DNA of 64,000 bases from Bernardetia sp. (GCA_020630575.1 JAHDBD010000004.1:1-64000), one strand, 5' to 3'; positions 27,969 through 37,013 are shown, counted from the stretch's first letter. A program made the numbers and translations. Notes: generated by a model not told the origin, from the sequence alone.

Positions 27969-30191
27969 TTAAAAATTAAATTGGATTGATGTTTTAATAA
28001 AAAATGGAGTTCCAGGAGTAAAAGTGATTTCTTCTACAGGTTCAGTTTCATTTTGTAATTGTGATTCTGTAGCAAATTGAGTTTCGTTCCAGTCAGTATC
28101 AAATAGATTTTGAATCTGAAAACCCAAATTAAACCTTCTCCATTTATATCCTGCATTCAAATCAAAAATAGTATATCCTTTTGCTACTATTGAGTTATCT
28201 TCATTAGCAGGACGATTATCCAAATAACGCATATTTATACTTCCATAAATGCCTGATCTATGAATAATATTGAGTCCACTAACCAATGTAAAATCAGGAG
28301 CTAAAGGAATATAATCCATTTCTTTAGCTTCGTCAATAGAACGAGCGTATGTATAATTAGCATCAAAACTCCAAAAAAACCAAGATAATGGCTGATAACG
28401 ATAACTTAAATCTACTCCTTGACGTTTAGTTTTTCCACTTGGTTCTACAATTCCAGCATCACCTACATACACAAATTCTTGCTCTAAGTAAAGATACCAA
28501 TAGGCTATGTTAAATAACATTTTTGGCGTTGGTTTCCATATAAACCCAGCATCCAAACCATAAGCAGCAGGAAGTATTTTTTTACCATCTTGTGCCACAA
28601 CTACACGTGTATCATTAGAATGAAAACCTTTTCCAGTCTTTAAGTAAAGCTGGAGTTTTTGTGATTGATTGTAAAAAATATTAAATTTTGGACTAACAAT
28701 AGCTTTGGTTTCTTCTTGTGTTTTATAAGTTGGAAGTAAATCATCATTATATTGAAAGTCAAAATAATCTAATCGTAGAGAAGGATTAAAAGTCCATTTA
28801 TTGATATAAATATCGGTTGCTATATATGCTCCTAAATTAGTTTCATTAATGTCTCCTAATTTAATTTGTTCAAGAGTTTTTGTACGATTTAGAGTATGAG
28901 ATAATTCGGTATCATTAGTTTGATCATTACGAAGACTGACTCCTAATTTCCAGTTTCCATTCAGACCACTTGTAGAAAAAGACTCATTGTATTCAGTATT
29001 TACACCATAAATAATACGATTTTCTTTTTGTTTAATTTGATCTCCATTTATAGGGTCTTCTAGAAAAAATGTAAAATTAGAAAAAAGTTCAAAATCATAC
29101 TGACTCAAATAAACAGAACTTTTTAAAGAAGAATTTTTAGTAATCAATTTATCATAATCAATTTTTAGATTACTTCTTGAAGTATTTCCTCCTTCGGTAT
29201 CATCTATCGCACCAAAACGACTTATCAACCCACTATCTACTGCACGTTGAGGTATCTGACCCGAGGCATCCCATTTACTAGTAAAATGAGAAGCAGTAAT
29301 ACTAATTTTATCAGTCTCCGAAACTAGAGCTGTATATTTTCCAAAAATATTAATTCTATTAAAATTTTGAGGACTTTCAAAAGCTCCATCAGAGGATTGA
29401 AATTCGGTTGCAATATATGCGTTGTTTTTGTTAGTATTGATTAGATTAAACATTCCTAATAACCTATATGTATCAAACTGTCCAACTTCTAGTTTTATAG
29501 AATTATAATCTAATTTTTGTTTTGTATTAAAATCTACATAGCCTGCAGTAGTAAAATTTCCTTTGTCTTCGTAATAAACTCCCTTGCCAAAATCAATTTT
29601 TTCAATTGTTTCAGGAATTACAAAATGTAAATCAGCATAGCCTTGTCCGTGTGCATGGGATACCATATTGACTGGAAGTCCGTCGACTGAAATACTAATA
29701 TCTGTGCCATGATCTATATCAAAACCACGTAAGAATATCTGTTCAGCTTTACCACCACCTGCATGTTGTCCAATGAAAAGCCCAGGTATTTTTCTCAAAA
29801 TATCCTGTGAAGAGTTTACAGGATTTGTTTGTATATCAATATCAGTTATGAGTTGAAGAGCATTTAGTTGTGGTTTAATAATTATTTCATCTAAATTTAT
29901 TGATGTTGCTTTCAACATAATATATAAAGGTATTTTTAAATCACTTATTACAAACAATTGACTTTGATAGCCAATATGCGAAAACTGTAAAGTATCTCCG
30001 ACAGATATATTTTCAAAGACAAAATTACCTTTTGCATCTGAGTGTGTATGATTATCAGTTGCTTTGCTTAAAATATTGACTTCTTGAAGAGGTCTTTCAT
30101 ATTCATCAACTACTGTTCCTGTAATGTTTTGTGCTATTGATAATGAAGTATTTAAAGCTATTAAAATAAGGGTAAAGAATGTTAATTTCAT
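27969..30191 (-). CDS. TonB-dependent receptor with CarboxypepD_reg-like domain
   Basis: A 740-residue outer-membrane receptor with signal peptide (ending SLSIAQN). Residues of about 22-95 form a CarboxypepD_reg-like domain (GTVVDEYERPLQEVNILS). The plug (about 120-225) includes LRKIPGLFIGQHAGGGKAEQ and DGLPVNMVSHAHGQGYADLH, a His-rich segment. The barrel ends FIKTSIQFNF. There is no SusD or lipoprotein partner next to it. The shorter size and single-gene context fit a small-ligand or metal receptor rather than a glycan system. The His cluster in the plug is a hint only. Confidence 0.9.
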   Translation of the reverse strand: MKLTFFTLILIALNTSLSIAQNITGTVVDEYERPLQEVNILSKATDNHTHSDAKGNFVFENISVGDTLQFSHIGYQSQLFVISDLKIPLYIMLKATSINLDEIIIKPQLNALQLITDIDIQTNPVNSSQDILRKIPGLFIGQHAGGGKAEQIFLRGFDIDHGTDISISVDGLPVNMVSHAHGQGYADLHFVIPETIEKIDFGKGVYYEDKGNFTTAGYVDFNTKQKLDYNSIKLEVGQFDTYRLLGMFNLINTNKNNAYIATEFQSSDGAFESPQNFNRINIFGKYTALVSETDKISITASHFTSKWDASGQIPQRAVDSGLISRFGAIDDTEGGNTSRSNLKIDYDKLITKNSSLKSSVYLSQYDFELFSNFTFFLEDPINGDQIKQKENRIIYGVNTEYNESFSTSGLNGNWKLGVSLRNDQTNDTELSHTLNRTKTLEQIKLGDINETNLGAYIATDIYINKWTFNPSLRLDYFDFQYNDDLLPTYKTQEETKAIVSPKFNIFYNQSQKLQLYLKTGKGFHSNDTRVVVAQDGKKILPAAYGLDAGFIWKPTPKMLFNIAYWYLYLEQEFVYVGDAGIVEPSGKTKRQGVDLSYRYQPLSWFFWSFDANYTYARSIDEAKEMDYIPLAPDFTLVSGLNIIHRSGIYGSINMRYLDNRPANEDNSIVAKGYTIFDLNAGYKWRRFNLGFQIQNLFDTDWNETQFATESQLQNETEPVEEITFTPGTPFFIKTSIQFNF

Positions 30192-30491
30192 TTAGTGGAT
30201 TCTGATTGATGGATATTTCAGTTTGTGTATTTTGTTTATAAGTAAAAACAGTCTTTAATTATTAATAAAGCTATTTTTTTAGAATTGCAATGTTACGACT
30301 AGAAGTTTAATTTAAAAAACTCTCTTTGTTTTCTTAACATAAAAAGTGACTAAAATTTACTGCTATTTGTAACAAATTGAGAATATTCCAATTTTTAAGA
30401 GGTAGGTTGGTTTTAGATGGGAACTTCTTATTTGATTTTAGAGTTTTGTTGATTATATAAGATTTTATGTATCAAAACTCCTTAAATTCAA
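30192..30491. other. Intergenic region with an inverted repeat before the next gene
   Basis: A 300-bp space between divergent genes without coding frames. Near its right end GAGTTTTG (30441-30448) and CAAAACTC (30473-30480) form an 8-bp inverted repeat ending 11 bp before the start codon at 30492. It may be an operator or leader hairpin. Confidence 0.4.
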
Positions 30492-30782
30492 ATGAGAAAC
30501 TACAAATTAGAAAAATTGCAAAACGGAGAAACATTCGTTACAAGTGAAAAAGGAAATTCGATGATACCTTTAATTAAATCAGGTCAGAAACATAAACTTG
30601 CACCTGTCAAATGGGAAGATTGCAATGAAAAAGATATTGTTTACTGTAAAGTGAGAGGTAATTTTTATACTCACTTAGTAAAAGCGAAGAGTAATGATAA
30701 AGGGTTACTTATCGGAAATAATAAAGGTGGAACTAACGGATGGACAAGGCAAGTCTATGGGCGTGTGATTGAGATTCTTTAG
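30492..30782 (+). CDS. Small S24/S26 peptidase-like protein
   Basis: A 96-residue protein. The N-terminal GNSMIPLIKSG resembles the Ser-Met-Pro motif around the nucleophile of LexA/signal-peptidase (S24/S26) domains. About 30 residues later NEKDIVYCKVRGNFYTHLVKA follows, matching the region where these enzymes carry the second catalytic residue. Here a His is at the place used by archaeal/eukaryote-type signal peptidases. No DNA-binding or membrane helix is present. It may be a stand-alone, perhaps phage-derived, protease-like domain or an inactive one. The start ATG follows an 8-bp inverted repeat. Confidence 0.65.
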   Translation: MRNYKLEKLQNGETFVTSEKGNSMIPLIKSGQKHKLAPVKWEDCNEKDIVYCKVRGNFYTHLVKAKSNDKGLLIGNNKGGTNGWTRQVYGRVIEIL

Positions 30783-30956
30783 CCTTGCATATAACGATTT
30801 TTGGATTGATAATTAGTAAAAAATTTATACAAAAGAAAAAAGTCAAGTTGATTTGAGAATGATATAAACATCAAAAAAACTTTTCTTTGCATTAAGCTAA
30901 GAACTTGGGAAAATTAAAGGTGTGATGTTTTGATATATTTACAGAATGAAGCTTTT

Positions 30957-31151
30957 TTATATAAACATTGACCCACACATTCCCAAACCAATAAGTAAAT
31001 ATATTGCAGCAAGTATAAAAAGCACTTTGCTTGCTTTTGGATTGTTTTTATATAAAAAAACACCTATTACACTTAATAACAGAGGTGGTCCAAACATTAC
31101 TCCTATTATAAGAGCTATCAATCCATTTAGATTCCCAATTTCTAGTATCAT
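30957..31151 (-). CDS. Small two-TM membrane protein in the radical SAM operon
   Basis: A 64-residue protein with two membrane helices (about 9-31 and 43-62) and a short Lys/Asn turn between. It begins 4 bp after the radical SAM gene stop, a spacing typical of translational coupling. An overlapping plus-strand frame covers the same bases but has no context, so I take this strand. No family was recognised. It could hold the radical SAM enzyme at the membrane or be a short envelope protein; that is speculation from gene order. Confidence 0.6.
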   Translation of the reverse strand: MILEIGNLNGLIALIIGVMFGPPLLLSVIGVFLYKNNPKASKVLFILAAIYLLIGLGMCGSMFI

Positions 31152-31154
31152 AGT

Positions 31155-32552
31155 TTAAAATTTAATTTCGTTACGTAATTCTTCTAATCGGACTAACTTT
31201 TCATCTCTATAAAACAAATTCATTGTCTCAAATGGAATAATTTTATTATTCTTATCAACAATATGTACACAAGATTTTTTTATCGCTCTAACATCAAAAT
31301 TATAGGCATCAATAAATTGCATAATGATGATTCTAAATAAGTTGTCATAGCCTAAATTAGGAGCATCAATATTTGGCAAACAGCACATAATAGATTTTAA
31401 GTTTTCTTCTGCCACTTCAACAGAATTTCCTGTGCTAAATAATTCAATCATTTTTTCTTGAAGCACATTATCTTGCTCGTAGATTATAGTATTTTTACTA
31501 TTATCTAACAAATCATTTGGATTGATATACCTTGTTAAAGGAAAAACCTCATTGTCTAGTTTTAAAGCATAACCCATAACCAAAGCATCAGGATTACATG
31601 GAACTGGCAATAAATCATCTGCATGAAAAATAGAAGTCTGCTCCAAAATTTTTCTTCTCACTTCAGTTAAAGTCATTCTATCCGTTTCTGGATTGAAATT
31701 TTCTAAACGTCCAACAATTTGTGTGGGTTGAAATGTCACTCCTCTAATGCACTTTTGTTGTAAGGCAAACTCAATTATTTTTCCGATTTCATTATCATTT
31801 AAACCTTTTTGTAAAGTAACGACGAGTGTTGTTGAAAGGTTAAGTTCATTCAGATTTTCAATAGCTTGTTTTCTAATTTCATTCAAATTAGCTCCTCTCA
31901 TTTTTTTTAAAACACTATTCTCAAAAGAATCAAATTGCAAATAGATTTCAAAATCTGGTGAATAACTTTTTAATCGTTTCGCAAATTCTTTGTCTTTGGC
32001 TATTTTGATTCCATTTGTATTTAACATCAAATGTCTTATAGGTAAAGATTTTGCATAATCTAGTATTTCAAAAAATTGTGGATGAATAGTTGGTTCTCCT
32101 CCACTAATCTGAACAACATCAGGTTCTTTTTCATTTAAAACAATAGTATCCAACATCGTTTTTACTTCCTCTAATGTTCGATGTCTTCCATAAGTGGGTG
32201 AAGAACCAGCATAACATGTAGGGCAAGTTAAATTGCACCTGTCTGTAACTTCAATAACTGTCAAACAAGAATGCTGCTCGTGGTCTGGACACAAACCACA
32301 GTCATACGGACAACCATAGTCAGTTTTTGTATTAAATTTATAAGGTGTTTCTGAAGGTTTATTATAGTTTCTTATATTTTTGTAATATGGAATATCATCA
32401 GCAATCAATACTTTAGATTTTCCGTGTTCTGGACATCGTTTGAGCATATAAACGTTATCATTTTCAAAAACAATTTTGGCATCAATTCTCTTTAAGCATT
32501 CTGGACAAAGGCTCAATGTATAATCGTAATAGGTGTAATTTCTAACTGGCAT
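31155..32552 (-). CDS. Radical SAM enzyme, tetraether lipid synthase (Tes)-like
   Basis: A 465-residue enzyme. The radical SAM motif CxxxCxxC is Cys106-110-113 in TDRCNLTCPTC. The N-terminal part carries many more cysteines: CPEC (16, 19), CPEHG (40), GCPYDCGLC (81, 85, 88) and Cys96, which should hold extra iron or Fe-S sites. SAM-binding GGE is in ISGGEPTIHP; LQFDSF and LNTNGIKIAKD are also present. This layout matches the archaeal tetraether synthase Tes and bacterial relatives (including TrsS-type). Tes joins lipid alkyl chains at terminal carbons. It overlaps by 11 bp an Lgt-fold gene, which supports a lipid substrate. The exact reaction is inferred. Confidence 0.85.
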   Translation of the reverse strand: MPVRNYTYYDYTLSLCPECLKRIDAKIVFENDNVYMLKRCPEHGKSKVLIADDIPYYKNIRNYNKPSETPYKFNTKTDYGCPYDCGLCPDHEQHSCLTVIEVTDRCNLTCPTCYAGSSPTYGRHRTLEEVKTMLDTIVLNEKEPDVVQISGGEPTIHPQFFEILDYAKSLPIRHLMLNTNGIKIAKDKEFAKRLKSYSPDFEIYLQFDSFENSVLKKMRGANLNEIRKQAIENLNELNLSTTLVVTLQKGLNDNEIGKIIEFALQQKCIRGVTFQPTQIVGRLENFNPETDRMTLTEVRRKILEQTSIFHADDLLPVPCNPDALVMGYALKLDNEVFPLTRYINPNDLLDNSKNTIIYEQDNVLQEKMIELFSTGNSVEVAEENLKSIMCCLPNIDAPNLGYDNLFRIIIMQFIDAYNFDVRAIKKSCVHIVDKNNKIIPFETMNLFYRDEKLVRLEELRNEIKF

Positions 32553-33282
32553 TTTTGAAGAGATTAAAAATTGTTTTGTAATAATAAGTTAAGCAAATTA
32601 GACATAAAATTTGAATGGAACTCAAACCAAAAATAAAAAAGACATTCGGTTTTAAAAATTCAATAAAAAAACGAAAGCCAAAATAGCAAATCATGAAATA
32701 TTGAAATAATAAGCCATTTTTTAAATTTGTGTGTTTTAGTTTTGATAAAAACAGAAAAAGAAGCACCAAAAACACTAATTCATAAAGTGCAATTGGATGT
32801 CTTTTTAAATTATCTCCAAGATTCATTCCCAGAAAAAAAGTGGTTACTTTTCCATAAGTAAACTCATTAATCCCAGACAAAAAGCAACCAATTCTTCCAA
32901 TAAAAATTCCAAGAATAATTGGAAATACAAATAAATCACCTGATGATTGTTTTTCTCCAATAATTTTTTTAGCAATCTCAACTCCTAAAAGTCCTCCAAA
33001 CAAACCACCCATAATAGTTTTGGAGTTTAGATAAGTAATTATAGTTGAAACATCATAAGTAAAAACTGGATTTTCTAACAAGGCTATAATTCTTGAACCT
33101 AAAAAAGCTCCAATTGCAGCTCCCAATATTATTGAAAGTCGGTTTGAACTTGGAATAAAATCTATAGACCGTTTTCTTAGCCAAACATAATATCTATAAG
33201 ATAAAAAAAAAGCTAAATACTCAAGAATTAGATGAATATTGAGTTTATAGTCCAAAATGACTGGTTCAAATGGTATTGTCAA
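32542..33282 (-). CDS. Lgt-like membrane protein (prolipoprotein diacylglyceryl transferase family)
   Basis: A 246-residue protein with about seven membrane helices, first gene of an operon with a Tes-like radical SAM enzyme. Lgt family marks are the loop GRIGCFLSGINEFTYG, HPIALYE and FRFFIEFLKP. In canonical Lgt a His-Gly-Gly motif follows the second helix; here the stretch is GGLFGGLLG and the His is replaced by Phe. So it may not transfer diacylglycerol to lipoproteins in the usual way. The start is TTG at 33282, the only start codon that fits the family N-terminus (TIPFEPVI). A housekeeping Lgt is expected elsewhere. Confidence 0.8.
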   Translation of the reverse strand: MTIPFEPVILDYKLNIHLILEYLAFFLSYRYYVWLRKRSIDFIPSSNRLSIILGAAIGAFLGSRIIALLENPVFTYDVSTIITYLNSKTIMGGLFGGLLGVEIAKKIIGEKQSSGDLFVFPIILGIFIGRIGCFLSGINEFTYGKVTTFFLGMNLGDNLKRHPIALYELVFLVLLFLFLSKLKHTNLKNGLLFQYFMICYFGFRFFIEFLKPNVFFIFGLSSIQILCLICLTYYYKTIFNLFKNAS

Positions 33283-33723
33283 TGTTTTTCGTTTATATGA
33301 AGTTGTATATGTTTATGCTATTTAGTCAATAGTAAGTAACTAAAATGCACTTATTTTTTTGGTCTTATTTTCAGCTAAAAATACAATTTTATTTACAAAA
33401 CATGCCAAATTAGAAATTTGGAAAATTAATCATAAATATTCTTCGTCTAGGTGATACAGAAGGTCTATTTTTGCGAAATAAATTGTGAAGGAATTGAGAT
33501 GTATTTTTATCTAAAATAGCATCTGCTATTTCCTACTGTCTATTAAAATAAAAATCTCCAACAAATACTTCTTACAGGAATTTCAATTTAAAGTTTTTCT
33601 CCACACTCTTGATAAGATAACCACTCAAGTTCAGATACGTTATAAAACCTATTGTACAAGTAAAATTTTATAATATCAAGGCATTAAACTACATCTCTTA
33701 TCAGCACATAAAAAATCTATAAA
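33283..33723. other. AT-rich intergenic region between divergent genes
   Basis: A 441-bp spacer with no coding frame. It must contain the promoter for the Lgt-like/radical SAM operon and possibly for the gene at 33724. Only a weak 7-bp hairpin (AAATAGC/GCTATTT near 33515-33532) was seen. Confidence 0.5.
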
Positions 33724-34035
33724 ATGAAACAGCAATCAATGAACTTAAATATAAGGTACGATTTACCAAATGAAATTTGGGAAACTGTTATTCCTGTAAT
33801 TTACGAATCTATGGAAGGTTGGTTAGGATTTGAAAATGATGGTATTGCTTATTGGTTTAGTGTTGATAAAACAAAAAAGCATATTTGGACATCTGTCGAA
33901 CCTAGTGGATTATTATTTGTAGGAATGATGAAGGATGACGAGTGGAAACAATGGAAATTAAAAATAAAGAAAATAGCAACGCAAAAGCTAGGTTTTAAAG
34001 TCGGAGAAATTGAATTAGAAGAGGTAGATTCATAA
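33724..34035 (+). CDS. Hypothetical protein
   Basis: A 103-residue soluble protein with alternating beta strands and a C-terminal helix (WKQWKLKIKKIATQKLG) ending in an acidic tail. Notable features are many Trp residues (IWETV, GWLGF, YWFSV, IWTSV, EWKQW). The true start may be the internal ATG five codons on (MNLNIRYDLP), since the first residues are Gln/Ser-rich. No family was recognised. It lies 160 bp before acpP and is probably a separate unit. Confidence 0.6.
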   Translation: MKQQSMNLNIRYDLPNEIWETVIPVIYESMEGWLGFENDGIAYWFSVDKTKKHIWTSVEPSGLLFVGMMKDDEWKQWKLKIKKIATQKLGFKVGEIELEEVDS

Positions 34036-34123
34036 AAAAGATTCGTGTAATGTGTTATATTTCCTTCATTTTAGCATAAAAATAGATTAAGACCTCAACT
34101 TTCTCTTAAAGTTTGTCTAATGA

Positions 34124-34155
34124 TTTGATTTTATTGAGATAAATCTTTTTCTTTG
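34124..34155 (+). promoter_or_regulatory. Candidate Bacteroidota-type promoter for acpP
   Basis: TTTG at 34124-34127 and TTTCTTTG at 34148-34155 are spaced by 20 bases, close to the TTTG-N19-21-TAnnTTTG consensus of Bacteroidota sigma factor. The -7 box has T for A at one position. It would put the transcript start about 37 bases before the acpP ATG. Confidence 0.35.
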
Positions 34156-34198
34156 CATTCAGTTTACTCATTACAAAACTAAACAAGACAAAAACATT

Positions 34199-34441
34199 AT
34201 GTCAGATATTGCAGCACGTGTACAAAACATCATTGTTGAGAAATTAGCAGTTGAGCCTTCAGAAGTAACTCCTGAAGCAAGTTTTACAAATGACTTAGGA
34301 GCAGATTCTCTTGATACAGTAGAACTTATTATGGAATTTGAGAAAGAATTTAACGTTTCTATCCCAGACGACCAAGCAGAACATATTTCTACTGTAGGAC
34401 AAGCAATTAAGTATTTGGAAGAGCATTCAGCAAAAGCATAA
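34199..34441 (+). CDS. acpP: Acyl carrier protein
   Basis: An 80-residue acidic four-helix protein. The phosphopantetheine attachment site is Ser37 in [10 protein letters not shown]. It carries growing acyl chains in type II fatty acid synthesis. It lies upstream of fabF and rnc, the conserved acpP-fabF-rnc order of many bacteria, but a terminator hairpin lies between acpP and fabF, so acpP is likely made in excess. Confidence 0.97.
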   Translation: MSDIAARVQNIIVEKLAVEPSEVTPEASFTNDLGADSLDTVELIMEFEKEFNVSIPDDQAEHISTVGQAIKYLEEHSAKA

Positions 34442-34598
34442 GCAAAATACTATTTGTTTATTTATTTTCTGAACACAATCTATCAGAATTACTTTTTTGA
34501 ATCAATTATGGATTAGATTTTATGAGAAGTGAAAACGCAGAACAAAAGTTAAGCTCTTTTCATTTTATCAAAATTATTCTTTTTTGATTTGGATTTGT

Positions 34599-34645
34599 AC
34601 AAACCTACGGAGTAAATTTGTGTTACTCGGTAGGTTTGTTTTTTT
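34599..34645 (+). terminator. Terminator after acpP
   Basis: ACAAACCTAC (34599-34608) pairs with GTAGGTTTGT (34630-34639), with an inner GAGTAA/TTACTC stem and a T run after it. It lies in the 374-bp space between acpP and fabF; the rest of that space shows no gene. Confidence 0.85.
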
Positions 34646-34815
34646 ATAAATGATTATATTTGAAAATATTTTTTGACTATTCTGTTGAAAAGTTGAACTC
34701 AAAAAAAGGTTTCACAAAATAATAGAAGTAAATTAGCACTGCTAAATTTTCCTTCTTTTATCTAAAATTAAAACTAACACACAAACACACATCATTCTAC
34801 CCAAACTACAATCTT

Positions 34816-36072
34816 ATGCAACTTAAACGAGTCGTAATTACAGGACTAGGAGCTATTACACCATTAGGAAACGATGTCAAAACGTTTTGGGACGCACTAG
34901 AAGCAGGAAAAAGTGGCTGCGACATGATTACTCATTTCGATACTACTCATTTCAAAACAAAATTTGCTTGTGAGGTCAAAGACTTTGACATTACCAAATA
35001 TATGGACAAAAAAGAGTCAAGAAGACTTGATTTGTTTGCTCAATATGGTATGGGTGCAGCTTCTCAAGCAATGGACGATTCAGGATTAGAAGTAGGAAAA
35101 AATGTAGATGCAGACCGTGCAGGTGTAATTTGGGGTTCTGGAATTGGTGGAATTCATACGTTTCAACAAGAAGTAACTGATTTTAATAAGGGAACAGGTG
35201 TACCTCGTTTCAATCCTTTCTTTATCCCTAAAATGATTGTAGATATTGTCTCAGGACATATTTCTATCAAATACGGCTTACGAGGCCCCAACTTTGTAAC
35301 TGTTTCGGCATGTGCTTCTTCTACCAATGCAATTATTGATTCGTTCAATTATATTCGTTTAGGACAAGCAGATGTAATTGTTTCAGGAGGAAGTGAAGCA
35401 GCAGTTATTGAATCTGGTGTAGGTGGTTTTAATGCCATGAAAGCACTTTCAGAAAGAAATGATTCTCCTCAAACAGCTTCAAGACCATTTGATAAAACTC
35501 GGGATGGTTTTGTGATGGGAGAAGGTGGTGTTGCTCTTATTTTAGAAGAATTAGAACACGCAAAAGCAAGAGGCGCAAAAATTTATGGTGAAATCATTGG
35601 TGGTGGAATGTCGGCTGATGCCTACCACATGACAGCACCACATCCAGAAGGATTAGGTGCAGCCAACGTAATGAAAAATGCACTTAAAGATGCAGAAATT
35701 AGTCCAGAAGATGTAGATTATGTAAATGTTCACGGAACTTCTACACCTCTAGGCGACCCACAAGAATTAAAAGCAATTACTACTATTTTTGGAGAACATG
35801 CCTATAAAATGAATATCAGTTCTACCAAATCTATGACAGGACATTTACTTGGTGCAGCAGGTGCAATAGAAGCATTAGCGTGTGTGATGGCACTAGAAAG
35901 ACAAGTTGTCCCTCCTACAATTAACTTCGAAACGCCTGATGAAGCAATTGACCAAAAATTAAATCTTACACTCAATAAAGCAGAAAAAAGAAATATTGAC
36001 GTTGTTTTAAGTAATACATTTGGTTTTGGAGGACATAATGCTTCGATTGTAATGCGTCGTTATAAAGCATAG
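34816..36072 (+). CDS. fabF: Beta-ketoacyl-ACP synthase II
   Basis: A 418-residue condensing enzyme that extends acyl-ACP by two carbons using malonyl-ACP. The catalytic Cys is in VSACASSTNAI, and the two active-site His residues are in HGTSTPLGDP and KSMTGHLLGAAGA. The glycine-rich C-terminus NTFGFGGHNAS is intact. The length is normal. Downstream rnc starts 70 bp later, with a hairpin between them. The FabF rather than FabB class is taken from size, sequence and the acpP neighbour. Confidence 0.97.
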   Translation: MQLKRVVITGLGAITPLGNDVKTFWDALEAGKSGCDMITHFDTTHFKTKFACEVKDFDITKYMDKKESRRLDLFAQYGMGAASQAMDDSGLEVGKNVDADRAGVIWGSGIGGIHTFQQEVTDFNKGTGVPRFNPFFIPKMIVDIVSGHISIKYGLRGPNFVTVSACASSTNAIIDSFNYIRLGQADVIVSGGSEAAVIESGVGGFNAMKALSERNDSPQTASRPFDKTRDGFVMGEGGVALILEELEHAKARGAKIYGEIIGGGMSADAYHMTAPHPEGLGAANVMKNALKDAEISPEDVDYVNVHGTSTPLGDPQELKAITTIFGEHAYKMNISSTKSMTGHLLGAAGAIEALACVMALERQVVPPTINFETPDEAIDQKLNLTLNKAEKRNIDVVLSNTFGFGGHNASIVMRRYKA

Positions 36073-36084
36073 TTTTTAGAAATA

Positions 36085-36119
36085 AAACCTATAAGGTTTC
36101 AAGAAAATCTTATAGGTTT
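36085..36119 (+). terminator. Hairpin between fabF and rnc
   Basis: AAACCTATAAG (36085-36095) pairs with CTTATAGGTTT (36109-36119). No T run follows directly, so this may be a weak terminator or mRNA-processing stem that RNase III itself could cut; the latter is speculation. Confidence 0.5.
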
Positions 36120-36145
36120 GAGTTTAGTATTTTTTAAACTAAAAT

Positions 36146-36892
36146 ATGAGTTGGATTGGTAAAATAGCTACAAAAGTTAGCAAATTTTCTCTTAATGAAT
36201 CAGATAAAAGGCTCTATAATGCAATCACACGCATTATCGGAACATCGCCTACCAATCTTTCTATATACAAACTTGCTATGCAACATACTTCTGTTGCAAA
36301 AGAAAACAAAGATGGTTTTAAAGAAAGTAATGAACGTTTAGAATATTTGGGAGATGCTGTTTTGGGCAGCATTGTAGCACATTTTTTATTCAAACGCTAT
36401 CCTTACAAAAATGAAGGATTTCTGACAGATATCCGTTCTAGAATTGTTAGTAGAGCTTCATTAGGAGAGCTTTCTAAGAAAATGGGATTGGATGAAATTA
36501 TTGAAGTAGACAACAAGCGAAAAAATGCTTACTCTCATAAATCTCTTTATGGTGATGCTATTGAGGCATTTATTGGAGCTGTTTATTTGGATAAAGGATT
36601 TACTTTTTGTCAGAAATTTATCGTTAATAGAATTTTGCTAACTCACTTGGATTTACAAACCATTATAGAAACTGATAAAAATTATAAATCCAAACTTATA
36701 GAGTGGGCGCAAAAAGAAAATAGAAATGTCCAGTTTTCTATTTCGAAAGATAAAGCAGAAAATAATAGCCGTCAGTTTGTAGCACAAGTTTTATTGGATG
36801 AAAACCCTATCTCAACAGGAAATGGCTATACAAAGAAAAATGCTCAACAAGATGCAGCTCGTAGAGCCTGTGAAGAGTTAGATATTGATTAA
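36146..36892 (+). CDS. rnc: Ribonuclease III
   Basis: A 248-residue double-strand-specific RNase. The signature NERLEYLGDAVL holds the catalytic Glu and Asp residues; the second acidic pair is in YGDAIEAFIGAVYLDKG. The C-terminal third is a dsRNA-binding domain ending KKNAQQDAARRACEEL. It processes rRNA precursors and structured mRNAs. Gene order after fabF is conserved in many bacteria. A strong terminator lies downstream at 37014-37053. Confidence 0.96.
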   Translation: MSWIGKIATKVSKFSLNESDKRLYNAITRIIGTSPTNLSIYKLAMQHTSVAKENKDGFKESNERLEYLGDAVLGSIVAHFLFKRYPYKNEGFLTDIRSRIVSRASLGELSKKMGLDEIIEVDNKRKNAYSHKSLYGDAIEAFIGAVYLDKGFTFCQKFIVNRILLTHLDLQTIIETDKNYKSKLIEWAQKENRNVQFSISKDKAENNSRQFVAQVLLDENPISTGNGYTKKNAQQDAARRACEELDID

Positions 36893-37013
36893 TCTTTATG
36901 GCTCTTAAATATTTTGGGTCACTAAAATAAAGTTGTTTAAAAATAGGTTGTGCGTGTATTTGTTGGTGTCGCTACGCTAAAATACCAACAAAGGCTAAAA
37001 AATCTCTTTTAGC

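Noticed and set aside
30946-31158. 70-codon plus-strand frame
   Set aside because: It is the complement of the two-TM peptide gene, which fits the minus-strand operon by its 4-bp spacing to the radical SAM gene.
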